Positions 16,864-25,758 are shown, numbered from the stretch's first letter. The stretch: 39,511 nt of DNA from Candidatus Aerophobota bacterium (GCA_003648815.1 QMPZ01000003.1:1-39511), one strand, 5' to 3'. Notes: generated by a model from the letters alone, not told the origin. Translations and numbers: made by a program.

Positions 16864-17895
16864 TTAAGGGACGAGCATTATCTTGCATCCCTCACCTGAG
16901 ATGGCTACTCTGAAAGCCTCTTCAAAATCCTGTAGGGAAAATTTATGGGTGACCATAGGCTCGACATTGAGCTTTCCCGTGGAAAGCAGGTTCTCAGCTA
17001 TCTCCCAGGTCTTCCAAATTTGCCTTCCCCACAGTCCAACAATTTTTGCCTCCTTGAAGATGATCTGGGATGAGACATCTATCTTTAAGGGTCTTTGAGG
17101 ATGTCCTATGGTAAATAGCTTTCCTCCTACCCTCAGGTAACCAAACGCCCTCTCCAGAGCCTCAGCATTACCTGAGGCCTCTATTATCACTCCTGCTCCA
17201 TTTCCCTCGGTCAACGACAAAACTTTCTCTACCACCGACTCCTTTTGGGGATTGATCAGATGAGTTGCTCCCATCTTGCTGGCTATATCCAGCCTTTTCT
17301 CGTTGATGTCTATGGCAATGACCTTCTCAGCTCCCCTTATTCTGGAGATGCCTATAGCGAACTGTCCTATAGGCCCGCACCCTATGATCACAACTGAGTC
17401 ACCTTCTACCTCTCCTTCATATACCGCTCTGAGAGGAATTCCCATAGGTTCGAGAAGACAACCTTTCTCAAGGGGAAATTCCTCAGGTAGTTTCCTGGTG
17501 GATATCTCAGGTATTATACAGTACTCAGCAAAACATCCGTTTACCGTATGACCAAAAAGTTCCATATTCTGGCAGGTATGGGGACGGTTATGCCTGCACT
17601 GCCAGCATTTTCCACAGGGAATATGAGTCTCTGCTGCCACCTTATCGCCCACCTTAATGCCTTTTACACCCTTTCCCACCTTCACCACCTCTCCCGAGCA
17701 CTCATGACCGGGGATGAAGGGAAGGGATTTGACCACACTTTTGCACCAGGGAGTCCATTCATATAGCTTCAGGTCCGAACCACATATTGCCGTGGCCCTC
17801 ACCTTGACGAGGACCTGCCCCTCCTCGGGCTCAGGTATGGGAAGGTCCTCAAGCTCAAAACCTAAACTTTCCTTCTTTTTTAAAATTGCCTTCAC
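16864..17895 (-). CDS. Zinc-dependent dehydrogenase, L-threonine 3-dehydrogenase-like
   Basis: This medium-chain zinc dehydrogenase is probably NAD-linked. It has the catalytic zinc ligands in AICGSD and PGHE, a structural zinc loop (CGKCWQCRHNRPHTC) and the Rossmann turn GCGPIGQFA. Features recalling threonine 3-dehydrogenase are the 'EWTPWCK' segment after the first Cys motif and the GLWGRQIWKTWEIAENLL helix near the C terminus. Other polyol dehydrogenases are possible. The start is GTG at 17895 with GAAGGAG seven bases upstream. It lies between a second zinc dehydrogenase and the M55 peptidase. Confidence 0.75.
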   Translation of the reverse strand: MKAILKKKESLGFELEDLPIPEPEEGQVLVKVRATAICGSDLKLYEWTPWCKSVVKSLPFIPGHECSGEVVKVGKGVKGIKVGDKVAAETHIPCGKCWQCRHNRPHTCQNMELFGHTVNGCFAEYCIIPEISTRKLPEEFPLEKGCLLEPMGIPLRAVYEGEVEGDSVVIIGCGPIGQFAIGISRIRGAEKVIAIDINEKRLDIASKMGATHLINPQKESVVEKVLSLTEGNGAGVIIEASGNAEALERAFGYLRVGGKLFTIGHPQRPLKIDVSSQIIFKEAKIVGLWGRQIWKTWEIAENLLSTGKLNVEPMVTHKFSLQDFEEAFRVAISGEGCKIMLVP

Positions 17896-17919
17896 ACAAG
17901 CTCTCCTTCCCGCCTGCCT

Positions 17920-18933
17920 TTATGGCTTTATAAGGATCTTTACCCTATCCGCATCTTCTCGATAAGCCCTTATGGCCTCGCCAAATTTATCCAGTCCGAA
18001 CCTGTGCGTTATGAGCTCATGTGCCCTTATCCTGCCTTCTGCAAGAAGTCTGATCGCCCTTTCCATGGTGTAGGGATTAACGAAGGAACCCTTGATGGTG
18101 ATCTCATTTTCGTAGATATAAAAGGGATTTATTCTCACCCTTGTCTTGGGGTCGGCCACTCCAAACCAGATTACAGTTCCTCCTGGCTCCACCAGCTTCA
18201 AAGACTGTTCCTCTGTTTGAAGGGTTCCCACGCATTCCATAACCACCTCAGCTTTTCCCCTTAAGAAATTCTCAATCTCCCTCTCTACATCTGCCTGAGA
18301 GGGGTCTAATGCTAAGTTCGCCCCTAATTGAAGAGCAAGCTTCCTCCTTTTCTCGATGGTGTCGGTGATTACAACCCTGTCAGCTCCAGAGATCCTCACC
18401 AGTTGCAGGATGAGCAGTCCAATAGGACCGGCTCCCAGGATGACCACGGAATTTCCCGTCTTAATCTGTGCCAGATCTACTCCATGTATGCAGCAGGACA
18501 GGGGCTCAGCAAAGGAGGCAAGTTCTAAATCAAGTTTTTCAGGAAGGTGATACACCACAACCTCCTTAGCCTTAACATATTCAGCAAATCCCCCATCAGT
18601 GGTGACCCCCAGACGAGTGGGCAAGAGGCAAAGATGCTGCTGGCCTTTTCGACAATACCTACATTTTTCGCAGGCGAGGTTGGGATTTACGGTGACGCGA
18701 TCTCCTATCTTAAAGTCCTTTACTCCTTCTCCTACCTCCTCGACCACCCCGGCGAACTCATGCCCTGGAATTAATGGGAAATTGGCCGGAAAAACTCCTT
18801 CATATATGTGAACGTCCGTTCCACAGATGCCACAGCTGTCCACCTTTATCAGCACCTCATCAACTCCCACTTTGGGAACGGGAACATCTTTCAAACCCCA
18901 CCTGCCCTTCTCCTCAAACACAATGGCCTTCAC
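17920..18933 (-). CDS. Zinc-dependent alcohol/polyol dehydrogenase (sorbitol dehydrogenase-like)
   Basis: This is a second medium-chain dehydrogenase, with catalytic zinc motifs SCGICGTD and PGHEFAG, the structural zinc loop CEKCRYCRKGQQHLC and the Rossmann turn GAGPIGLL. The overall pattern, including FAEPLSCCIHGVD, fits the sorbitol/butanediol/threonine dehydrogenase group; the substrate is unknown. I start at GTG 18933 because AGAGGA lies directly upstream and the protein then begins MKAIVFEEKG as relatives do. The frame extends to a TTG at 18963 inside the sugar isomerase gene. With the neighbouring isomerase it suggests a sugar or polyol oxidation route. Confidence 0.82.
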   Translation of the reverse strand: MKAIVFEEKGRWGLKDVPVPKVGVDEVLIKVDSCGICGTDVHIYEGVFPANFPLIPGHEFAGVVEEVGEGVKDFKIGDRVTVNPNLACEKCRYCRKGQQHLCLLPTRLGVTTDGGFAEYVKAKEVVVYHLPEKLDLELASFAEPLSCCIHGVDLAQIKTGNSVVILGAGPIGLLILQLVRISGADRVVITDTIEKRRKLALQLGANLALDPSQADVEREIENFLRGKAEVVMECVGTLQTEEQSLKLVEPGGTVIWFGVADPKTRVRINPFYIYENEITIKGSFVNPYTMERAIRLLAEGRIRAHELITHRFGLDKFGEAIRAYREDADRVKILIKP

Positions 18934-18944
18934 CTTTTTCCTCT

Positions 18945-19715
18945 TTAAAGATACTTTTTGCAAAGCTCAATTGACCTGGTTACTCCTTCCTCCTCATCTC
19001 CCTTGCCTTCAAATTCAATGCTCAGCCATCCGTCAAATCCTGCCTTTTTCAAGATGTTTATACAGCGGGAAGCATCAATTCTGGTATCTTCTCCGTTTTC
19101 ATCAAACTCGTAGAACTTGGCGTGGACAAATTTGGCGTATTTGGCTATCTTCTCCAATGCACTGTAGCGAACCTCATCAGGGAAATTACCAAAATCAGGG
19201 CAGGTGCCTATTCCCTTTTTCACCTCCTCAACTATTCTGACGATGATGTCAGGATCGCCACTGATGCCTCCATGATTTTCGATGAGGACACTGATCCCTT
19301 CTCTTTCTGCCTCCTGACATAGCTCGGAGAAGCTCTTAATGCATGCCTTGATGACGTCTTCGTTAACTTTTCCATATCCACCGGCATTTGCTCGAAACGA
19401 TGGAGAGCCAATCTTTTTGGCGATGTATATCCACTTTTTATGGTTTTCTACCGCTTGCCGGCGAGCTTTCTCATCCAAGGAGGCAAGGTCTCCTTCACTG
19501 TCCACGGCGATGTTCCCCACCTTCATTCCGCACTCCTCCACCCTTTCCCTCAACCTTTCAAGGTAATCATCCTCTAAGGATTCAAAGAAGGGAGAGTTGA
19601 GTTCGATCCCCTTTACTCCGAATTTTTCCCTCACCTCCTTTGGAAAATCCAAAAGCTTCAACTTGCCTTCTTGAAAGCGCCTGTGCAGGCTCCATCCCGA
19701 AACAGCTATCTTCAT
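18945..19715 (-). CDS. Sugar phosphate isomerase/epimerase family TIM-barrel protein
   Basis: This 256-residue protein of the xylose isomerase-like / AP endonuclease 2 fold probably uses a divalent metal. Matching features are the N-terminal IAVSGWSLHRRF, GIELNSPFF, the metal-site segments VLIENHGG (Glu), TCPDFGNF (Asp) and FVHAKFYEFD (His), and the terminal WLSIEFEGKGDEEEG (Glu). AAGGAGG precedes ATG 19715. Relatives act on hexuloses, inosose or tagatose-type sugars; the exact reaction is unknown. Two zinc dehydrogenases follow directly. Confidence 0.8.
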   Translation of the reverse strand: MKIAVSGWSLHRRFQEGKLKLLDFPKEVREKFGVKGIELNSPFFESLEDDYLERLRERVEECGMKVGNIAVDSEGDLASLDEKARRQAVENHKKWIYIAKKIGSPSFRANAGGYGKVNEDVIKACIKSFSELCQEAEREGISVLIENHGGISGDPDIIVRIVEEVKKGIGTCPDFGNFPDEVRYSALEKIAKYAKFVHAKFYEFDENGEDTRIDASRCINILKKAGFDGWLSIEFEGKGDEEEGVTRSIELCKKYL

Positions 19716-19760
19716 CTAAACCTCCTTATATGAAATTGAGAAAAGGCCAAAAAATCCTCT

Positions 19761-20711
19761 TTAGTCCCGAGAGTTTTCCTTGTGAGTTTTGGAAGGAAGA
19801 GGGGAGACCATTGATCTTTGCATAAGCATTCCCATCTTAATGCGAGCCATTGCAGTGAGCTTGGGATCAGTATCCAAATTGGAGACCATCTGGTATTCGG
19901 AGATTGCTTCCTTTACCCTTCCCTGGACCTCGTAACAACTTCCCAGCAAAAAATGAGAGGCAGCGCTGTTAGGATCTATCTTCAGCGCCTCCTTAGCGTC
20001 GGAGATTGCCCTGTCTAACTTTCCCCTCTGATAATAAATCATTCCCCTTTGATTGTAAAAATCTATCTTTTTAGGAGATAGATTTTTGGCCTCCTCAAAA
20101 TAACGGCTCGCCTCCTCCAACACTCCTTTCTCCTCATAAAGAACCCCTAACATAAGATAAATGGAATACTCCTCAGGGTTGAGCTTGAGGGCTTTTTTGT
20201 AAACCGCGATGGCCTCATCTACTCTTCCCTCCTCGTAGAGCCGGCTACCCTTCTCCTGAAGGAGGATGACCGGCTCAGGCTGTGGGAGGAACCTGGTCAA
20301 GACAACGTAAGCGCAAAGAAGAGCTGCAATCCCTACCCCTCCCCTTATAAGCCATTTTTTTACCACACTTAACTTTTCCTCTTTAATTAAATCATCCAGG
20401 TACCACCACCAATGAGAGGCAGGGATCTTTCTTTCCTCTCGATAAGGGGCAAGCTCGACAGAAGCTTTGAGGTGTTTGAGTATTATCTTTGCCTTTTTTC
20501 TCGCTATGGGATCGAGGTTCTCCAGTTTTGTCCTCTCTGCGGAGACATTCGTTCCCCTCTCCTCTAAGCTATGCAAAAGCTCCTCAATTTCATCCCTTAA
20601 GGTGAGCATCTTCAGGACATCTTTGCCAAGCTGCTCTACATTGGATAAGTATTTCTTGTACTCCTCGAGCATTTCTCTTAAATCGCTTAAGGTTGCTTTC
20701 TTGGGACCCAT
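19761..20711 (-). CDS. Membrane-anchored TPR-repeat protein
   Basis: I do not recognise a specific family. The protein has an N-terminal helical, charged region (about 1-110), a WWWYLDDLIKEE segment, one membrane helix (GGVGIAALLCAYVVLTRFL) and then about four tetratricopeptide repeats. The repeats are marked by YEEGRVDEAIAVYKKAL, YEEKGVLEEASRYFEEA, YYQRGKLDRAISDAKEAL and YEVQGRVKEAISEY. TPRs mediate protein-protein contacts. The start at ATG 20711 has GGGAG seven bases upstream; the frame is open 105 bases further without a ribosome site. It heads the run of metabolic genes below it and is preceded by a hairpin in its leader. Confidence 0.75.
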   Translation of the reverse strand: MGPKKATLSDLREMLEEYKKYLSNVEQLGKDVLKMLTLRDEIEELLHSLEERGTNVSAERTKLENLDPIARKKAKIILKHLKASVELAPYREERKIPASHWWWYLDDLIKEEKLSVVKKWLIRGGVGIAALLCAYVVLTRFLPQPEPVILLQEKGSRLYEEGRVDEAIAVYKKALKLNPEEYSIYLMLGVLYEEKGVLEEASRYFEEAKNLSPKKIDFYNQRGMIYYQRGKLDRAISDAKEALKIDPNSAASHFLLGSCYEVQGRVKEAISEYQMVSNLDTDPKLTAMARIKMGMLMQRSMVSPLPSKTHKENSRD

Positions 20712-20786
20712 AGAAGTTCTCCCTTCAAACACGACAAACGGAAACCATCCAACGGAGAGCAAAGTAGGCAAGAAAACGACACTTGA

Positions 20787-20804
20787 GGGGGGATGTTTCC
20801 CCCC
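20787..20804. repeat. G6/C6 hairpin upstream of the TPR gene
   Basis: Six G, a six-base spacer and six C form a perfect stem about 75-95 bp before the TPR start. On the plus strand it is followed by TTTATT, on the minus strand by TCAAGTG. It could be a leader hairpin in the minus-strand transcript or a weak terminator reading plus. The gap 20712-20915 otherwise contains AT-rich sequence with a possible TATAAA at 20825-20820 on the minus strand. Confidence 0.55.
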
Positions 20805-20915
20805 TTTATTAAACAAATGTTTATAAATTCCTGTACTTCAAGGTAAGCTTTGCCACTGATAGATTAATCCAGGGATTTTACTGCACAGGCTAAATTCTGA
20901 GGCTATCTTTGATCG

Positions 20916-21341
20916 TTAATTCTGGCTAAGGATTTTCCGGGATAGTCTCTGACCAAAAGCCCTGGCCTCTGACAAATTCCTGATTCTTCGAAAGTCGATG
21001 ATTATGGAACCCTGTTTTTCCAGCAAGGCCATCAGCCTCTTTATGGCCTTGCTCACCCCGAGCATCTTGGGGATGACGAAGACGGCCACCTTTTTCCCCT
21101 CCAATCCACTGCATTCCCTTATGAAGGAGGCAATTTCCTCGGAAAATTTCCCACCCCACAGTCCCATCACCGGGCTTCCCACATAGACCAGGTCATAAGA
21201 AAAAAGACTCTTTATGCCAACTCCTCTAACTGCCCTTATCTGTTGTACCTGATGCCCTGCCTCCTTACTGCTTGAGGAGATAGCTTCCACAATTGCCTCC
21301 ATCTTTCTTGATTTTGGGGGATAAACTATAGCTACCCTCAA
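20916..21341 (-). CDS. Small flavodoxin-like protein
   Basis: The fold pattern is that of a short flavodoxin: beta-1 RVAIVYPP, an alternating core, and VYVGSPVMGLWGGKFSEEIASFI resembling the flavodoxin '90s' loop. The usual FMN phosphate loop (S/T-x-T-G-x-T) is replaced by PPKSRKME, so FMN binding is doubtful. I start at TTG 21341, where GGAG lies six bases upstream and the product begins like relatives. A GTG at 21377 in frame overlaps the activase stop. The gene follows the activase, suggesting a redox or electron-delivery link, but that is inference. Confidence 0.6.
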   Translation of the reverse strand: MRVAIVYPPKSRKMEAIVEAISSSSKEAGHQVQQIRAVRGVGIKSLFSYDLVYVGSPVMGLWGGKFSEEIASFIRECSGLEGKKVAVFVIPKMLGVSKAIKRLMALLEKQGSIIIDFRRIRNLSEARAFGQRLSRKILSQN

Positions 21342-21373
21342 TTTACTCTCCTCTATGTTTAAATAACCTGCGT

Positions 21374-24300
21374 TCACAGGATGGCTTTTCGCTTACTTTT
21401 ATGATAACTTTTCACCCGGGCGATGAAGGTTCTCACCTTGTTCAAATAGTTTGCCTGATGGGAGTCATCGTAGGAAAGGCTAAGGATAGGAAAACCTGGA
21501 TAGTCCTTCTCTATCTGTGTCATCGCGGCGACGGTTATATTACCCGGCATACAGGTAAACGGCATCACGTTAACTACCCCATCCCTTCCCCTCTTTATGG
21601 AATGCAAGGTCTTTCCCACCGTCAGGATGGCCTCTCCCCTTAGGGAACGATGTAGGTATTTTTCGCCCAGCTCAAGGACTTCCCTTATTTCAGGTTCCTC
21701 ATATCCCTTTACTATTTCCTCGAAAGGAAGGACAAGCTTTTCTTCTATCATCTTCTGGAATAGATTTCTTGCCCGATTCTTAACGAACTCCAAAAAGTTC
21801 CTTTCCTTCAAACTCACATCCCTGTGCATCTCATTCGTATACATAAACCACTCTCGCATCGAAGCCAGCTCCACTTTCAGCCCATATCTTTCCAGCTCCT
21901 CTATGATGAAGTTGTTGGCAAATGGATTGTGTCTTACGTATATTTCTCCCACTACGGTAACTACGGGCCTGTCCTCTTTCTTTCTCCTTATCTTCTTAAA
22001 GGCGCCCGCAGCCTCCTTCATAACAGTAGCCACTCCTCTTCCCTCCCTTACAGCTCTGCAGACCTCATCCCGGTATTTTAAATACACCCTATCCGTCTCT
22101 CCTTTGTTTAGCTCGTCAGGTCTTATCAATCTCTGAACCTTACGCAGTATATCTATAGCCACGATGCCCTCCCAGGCTAATTTGGTAAACCTTACCCCCA
22201 GACCTCCGTAGCTGTTTTCGGAATCTAAGGAGACGACGGGGATGTCCTCATGACCAATTCTTCTTAAAATTTGTTTCTGGAAAGCACAATACTGGCCAAA
22301 TCTGCAGGGCCCCTGTGCTGTTCCCATAAAAAAGGCGCATCTTTTAGGATCAAAGTGGTCGTTATTTATCACCTTAAGGATATCCCCTGTGGTCAGGATA
22401 CAGGGATAACATTCTCTTCCCGTGGTATATTTTCGCGCCTCTCGCACGCTTCTTTCATCACTCACCTCCATAACCTCGGCTCTTTTTCCCAAAGCTTCAA
22501 GTGCTGCCTTCAGGGCATAGGAGTGATCGTCCATATAGGGAATGTAAATTGTTCTCTCATCCTCGGGCAGGTTCGCCCTGGACAGGACAGATCGGGCCAT
22601 TGGGGGTCTTCTTGTCAGAGCCTCCCTGTTCTTAACGCTGTCCAAAAAAGCCTCTAAGCGGGTGATGACCCCTGCCTCAGCGCTATGTTCGTCAATTTGT
22701 AGTTCAAGGTAAGGCCTGTCCATCTCCTCATTGAAGTACTTGCTGATAAAAGAATCCGGCCCACAGGCGAAGTTGGTAAGGTAGATGGGATAAAGGTTTT
22801 TTGTCTGTCTTATCCTTCGGGCAGCAGCTAAGATCTTCTGTCCTTGATACCAGTACAGATTAGGATAGTCATCGGAGATCAAGGAGAAGTCCAGATCCAG
22901 AAAGTCTAAAGGTATTGGCAGCATTCCTAACTCCCTCATCTTCCTGGCCAGATCAAGGTTAAGTCCCGGATCACATCCATTATAAGGCCGGGATACTATC
23001 ACAAAACCCCTCTTTCCGTTTAACTTTTCCAAGACCTCCTTACCTTTCTGTTTTAACTTCTCATAAAACCGATATTGCGCCTTTTTCGCTTCCTCAGCAG
23101 CTTTTTTGACCTTAAGTGGGTCCTCTCCTAATTCTTTGCCTATCTGAATTAAGGCCTTCTTCAATCCTTCCCTTAAGGATAGCTTTGGCTCAAGTATCTT
23201 TGTATGGGGATATTTTTTTCTATCTATGCTTGAGTTGACAAAATAAGGTAGGGCCTGAGACCAGGCACAGTTATAGGTTCTTCTCAAGATTTCTTCCTTC
23301 TTCTCGAAGTCGATCAGGCTGGGCAGGAATATATAATCCACCTTCTTCTCAAGCAGGTTCAGGACATGACCGTGGGCAACCTTCATGGGGAAACACAGCT
23401 CAGCGGTTACGGCTTCCACCCCTTGATGAATGATGGTATCGTTGGTTCTATCTGAAAGTACCACCTCATAGCCAAGTTCGGAGAAAAAGGCATTCCATAA
23501 GGGAAAAAGCTCAAAGTTGTAAAGGGCACGAGGTATGCCAATTTTCTTTCCATTTGATTTTTCCCCTTTTCTTGTTCCGGAAAAAAGAAGCCTTTCCCTC
23601 TCCTTGAAAAAGTCGGGAAGTCCCTCTATCCTCTTCCTTCCTTCCTTGCCGCTGTACCTTTCGCATCTGTCTCCGTAGGTCAGAGGCTTTTCCTCCCCTT
23701 CGATCCATACCTGATTGACCTTGCAATGGTTTGAACAACCATTGCACACAAAGGAGGTCATTCGATAGTTTACCTCACTTAAGCCAAATCCCTTAAACTT
23801 GCTCTCGCCAACCGTCTCCTCCATAGCTACGATAGCTGCTCCAATTGCCCCCAGGACCTCGTTATGGGGAGGAACGATTACCTTCCTTCCCAAGATCTTT
23901 TCAAAGGCAGCTACCACCGCCCTATTGCAGGCTGTGCCTCCCTGGAAAAATATGTTATCGCCGATTTTCCTATTTTCCACCACCTTGTTCAGGTAGTTAT
24001 AGGCCACCGAATAAGCCAGACCGGCCACAAGATCAGGAACCGGGACTCCCCTCTGTAGATGCTCGACCAACGCCGATTCCATGAAAACAGTACATCTGTC
24101 TCCCAGGTCGGCTGGGCTGTCGCTGGAGAAGGCTATCTCCTCGAACTGCTTTTTGATGTTTATCCCCAAGCTTTCTGCCTGTTCCTCTAAGAAAGAGCCT
24201 GTGCCGGCAGCGCAGACCTTGTTCATGGTAAAGTCAACTATCGCCCCGTCCTTCAAGCTAATAAACTTGGAGTCCTGACCTCCAATCTCAAAGATGGTAT

Positions 24301-25531
24301 CCACGTTCGGGTCTATATTTAAGGCTCCCTTAGCCTGAGCGGTGATCTCGTTTTTAATCACATCCGCTCCTATGAAAGCCCCTATCATATATCTTCCCGA
24401 TCCGGTGGTTGCTGCTCCTCGGATCCTGACCTTCCCCTCTACTTTTCTCCTCACCTCTCTCAGTCCGTCCTGAACAGCCTTAATGGGTTTGCCCGCCGTG
24501 GGAAGGTAGCTTTTGGCGATGAGTCGCTTACGGCTATCTATCACTGCCACATTGGTACTCACCGAGCCTATATCTATGCCCAGGTAAGCATCTATCAACT
24601 TACCATCCGCAGGAAACTTGTATTCCTCTTCCTCACGAGGAGGCTTTTCATCCTCGTAATCTAAGGAGAGTTTCGGAAGACTTGCTCGGCTGCGTCTCAC
24701 GGAAAAACTCTTGTTTAAGTTAGTCAGATCGAACCTTTCGACCTTCTTTTCCTCCAGTAAGGATAGAGCCGCGCCCAGAGCTCCTAAGGAGTAAAAATGT
24801 TCGGGAACGATTATGTTTTCCTTTCTCAAGACCTTCTTAAAGGCCACAAGCATGGCCTTATTTGCCGCAACTCCTCCTTGAAAGGATATGGGCTCGACAA
24901 AATCCTTGCCACGGGCGATGTTGCTCTTGTAACTTCTTGCCAGCGCCTCACACAATCCCATAGTTATATCCCTCATGGGAGTGGCTTTTTGTTGCAGGTG
25001 AATCATATCGCTCTTAGCAAATACAGCACATCTTCCGGCAATACGAGCAGGATTGGTGGACTTCAAGGCCTCCTCAGCAAACTCTCCTTCTATGTCCAAC
25101 TCCAATCTCTTCGCCTGCTGATCCAGGAAGGAACCGGTGCCCGAAGCACAACTTGAGTTCATGCCAAAGTCTATTACCTCCCCCTTCTCGTTAAGAGCGA
25201 TGAACTTGGCGTCGCATCCTCCAATATCTATTACCGTCCTCACCTCAGGATGAAGATGATGAATCCCCTTAGCGTGAGCTATCACCTCTTCAAAATAAGG
25301 CACCTTCCACTCCCTGCTGAGATGCTCTCCATTGGATCCGGTAACGGCTACGTATCCGAGAGGATATTTTTCAACTATTCTCCTTAGCACTTGGCGTGCT
25401 TTTTCCAAGGGCTGGCCATTGTGTCGGGTATACTTTTCCTCGTAAACGAGCCTTCCCTCCCCATCTATAACTACAGCGTTCACGCTTATTGACCCAAGAT
25501 CCAAACCCGCTATAAAGCTACTATCTTTCAT
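21374..25531 (-). CDS. CoA-substrate enzyme activase / 2-hydroxyacyl-CoA dehydratase fusion (1385 residues)
   Basis: The BadF/BadG/HgdC-type ASKHA ATPase occurs twice. Domain 1 (about 7-265) has GLDLGSISVNAV, CASGTGSFLDQQ with Cys128, and Cys168. Domain 2 (about 317-575) has GIDIGSVSTNVAV, CAAGTGSFLEEQ with Cys440, and Cys480. These cysteine pairs match the [4Fe-4S] ligands of HgdC (component A). A cysteine cluster (596, 599, 603, 623) and a DUF2229-like region follow. The C-terminal half resembles the HgdB/HgdC dehydratase subunits. Relatives are annotated as acyl-CoA dehydratase activases but few are characterised. The family suggests ATP-driven low-potential electron transfer. GAGGAG precedes ATG 25531, and its promoter is at 25600-25627. 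Confidence 0.9.
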   Translation of the reverse strand: MKDSSFIAGLDLGSISVNAVVIDGEGRLVYEEKYTRHNGQPLEKARQVLRRIVEKYPLGYVAVTGSNGEHLSREWKVPYFEEVIAHAKGIHHLHPEVRTVIDIGGCDAKFIALNEKGEVIDFGMNSSCASGTGSFLDQQAKRLELDIEGEFAEEALKSTNPARIAGRCAVFAKSDMIHLQQKATPMRDITMGLCEALARSYKSNIARGKDFVEPISFQGGVAANKAMLVAFKKVLRKENIIVPEHFYSLGALGAALSLLEEKKVERFDLTNLNKSFSVRRSRASLPKLSLDYEDEKPPREEEEYKFPADGKLIDAYLGIDIGSVSTNVAVIDSRKRLIAKSYLPTAGKPIKAVQDGLREVRRKVEGKVRIRGAATTGSGRYMIGAFIGADVIKNEITAQAKGALNIDPNVDTIFEIGGQDSKFISLKDGAIVDFTMNKVCAAGTGSFLEEQAESLGINIKKQFEEIAFSSDSPADLGDRCTVFMESALVEHLQRGVPVPDLVAGLAYSVAYNYLNKVVENRKIGDNIFFQGGTACNRAVVAAFEKILGRKVIVPPHNEVLGAIGAAIVAMEETVGESKFKGFGLSEVNYRMTSFVCNGCSNHCKVNQVWIEGEEKPLTYGDRCERYSGKEGRKRIEGLPDFFKERERLLFSGTRKGEKSNGKKIGIPRALYNFELFPLWNAFFSELGYEVVLSDRTNDTIIHQGVEAVTAELCFPMKVAHGHVLNLLEKKVDYIFLPSLIDFEKKEEILRRTYNCAWSQALPYFVNSSIDRKKYPHTKILEPKLSLREGLKKALIQIGKELGEDPLKVKKAAEEAKKAQYRFYEKLKQKGKEVLEKLNGKRGFVIVSRPYNGCDPGLNLDLARKMRELGMLPIPLDFLDLDFSLISDDYPNLYWYQGQKILAAARRIRQTKNLYPIYLTNFACGPDSFISKYFNEEMDRPYLELQIDEHSAEAGVITRLEAFLDSVKNREALTRRPPMARSVLSRANLPEDERTIYIPYMDDHSYALKAALEALGKRAEVMEVSDERSVREARKYTTGRECYPCILTTGDILKVINNDHFDPKRCAFFMGTAQGPCRFGQYCAFQKQILRRIGHEDIPVVSLDSENSYGGLGVRFTKLAWEGIVAIDILRKVQRLIRPDELNKGETDRVYLKYRDEVCRAVREGRGVATVMKEAAGAFKKIRRKKEDRPVVTVVGEIYVRHNPFANNFIIEELERYGLKVELASMREWFMYTNEMHRDVSLKERNFLEFVKNRARNLFQKMIEEKLVLPFEEIVKGYEEPEIREVLELGEKYLHRSLRGEAILTVGKTLHSIKRGRDGVVNVMPFTCMPGNITVAAMTQIEKDYPGFPILSLSYDDSHQANYLNKVRTFIARVKSYHKSKRKAIL

Positions 25532-25599
25532 TTTTTCTCCTCTAAAACTTGCCGAATAAGTCTTATCTACCAGACAAGAACTCTTTCATTGTAGTCAAG

Positions 25600-25627
25600 A
25601 TTTTATCACAAGGGGATGAGGTGTCAA
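25600..25627 (-). promoter_or_regulatory. Near-consensus promoter for the activase gene
   Basis: On the minus strand TTGACA at 25627-25622 is followed after 16 bp by TAAAAT at 25605-25600, about 70 bp upstream of the activase ATG. It lies in the 245-bp divergent region (25532-25776) shared with the mraZ promoter. I see no credible gene in that gap. Confidence 0.7.
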
Positions 25628-25695
25628 GCTCAGGAAACCGAAGCACATCCTCCCTCTTGCTTTCTTGAAGCATACGAATTTTATAGTTCGTTTTC

Positions 25696-25723
25696 TTGAC
25701 AAAATTATTTTTGAGTGTATTAT
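25696..25723 (+). promoter_or_regulatory. Promoter of the mraZ-dcw cluster
   Basis: TTGACA at 25696-25701 and TATTAT at 25718-25723 are separated by 16 bp. The start site would fall near 25730, about 45 bp before the mraZ ATG. The GTGG box series begins at the -10 and continues into the leader. Confidence 0.7.
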
Positions 25724-25758
25724 GGGGAACGGTGGCATAAAGTGGGGAAAAGTGGAGA
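25722..25758 (+). promoter_or_regulatory. MraZ operator: four GTGG-like boxes in 10-bp phase
   Basis: Direct repeats begin at exactly 25722 (ATGGGGA), 25732 (GTGGCAT), 25742 (GTGGGGA) and 25752 (GTGGAGA). MraZ is known to bind repeated GTGG(G) boxes with 10-bp periodicity ahead of its own gene. The first degenerate box overlaps the -10 hexamer and the others lie just past the expected start site, as expected for autorepression. Confidence 0.8.

Noticed and set aside
21597..22136. 179-codon plus-strand frame within the activase gene
   Set aside because: It is an antisense shadow rich in Ser/Phe/Leu, with no start signal or domain.
23511..23747. Minus-strand 78-codon alternate frame in the activase gene
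   Set aside because: It is a frame-shifted reading of the conserved cysteine-cluster region; the main frame is continuous and domain-rich there.
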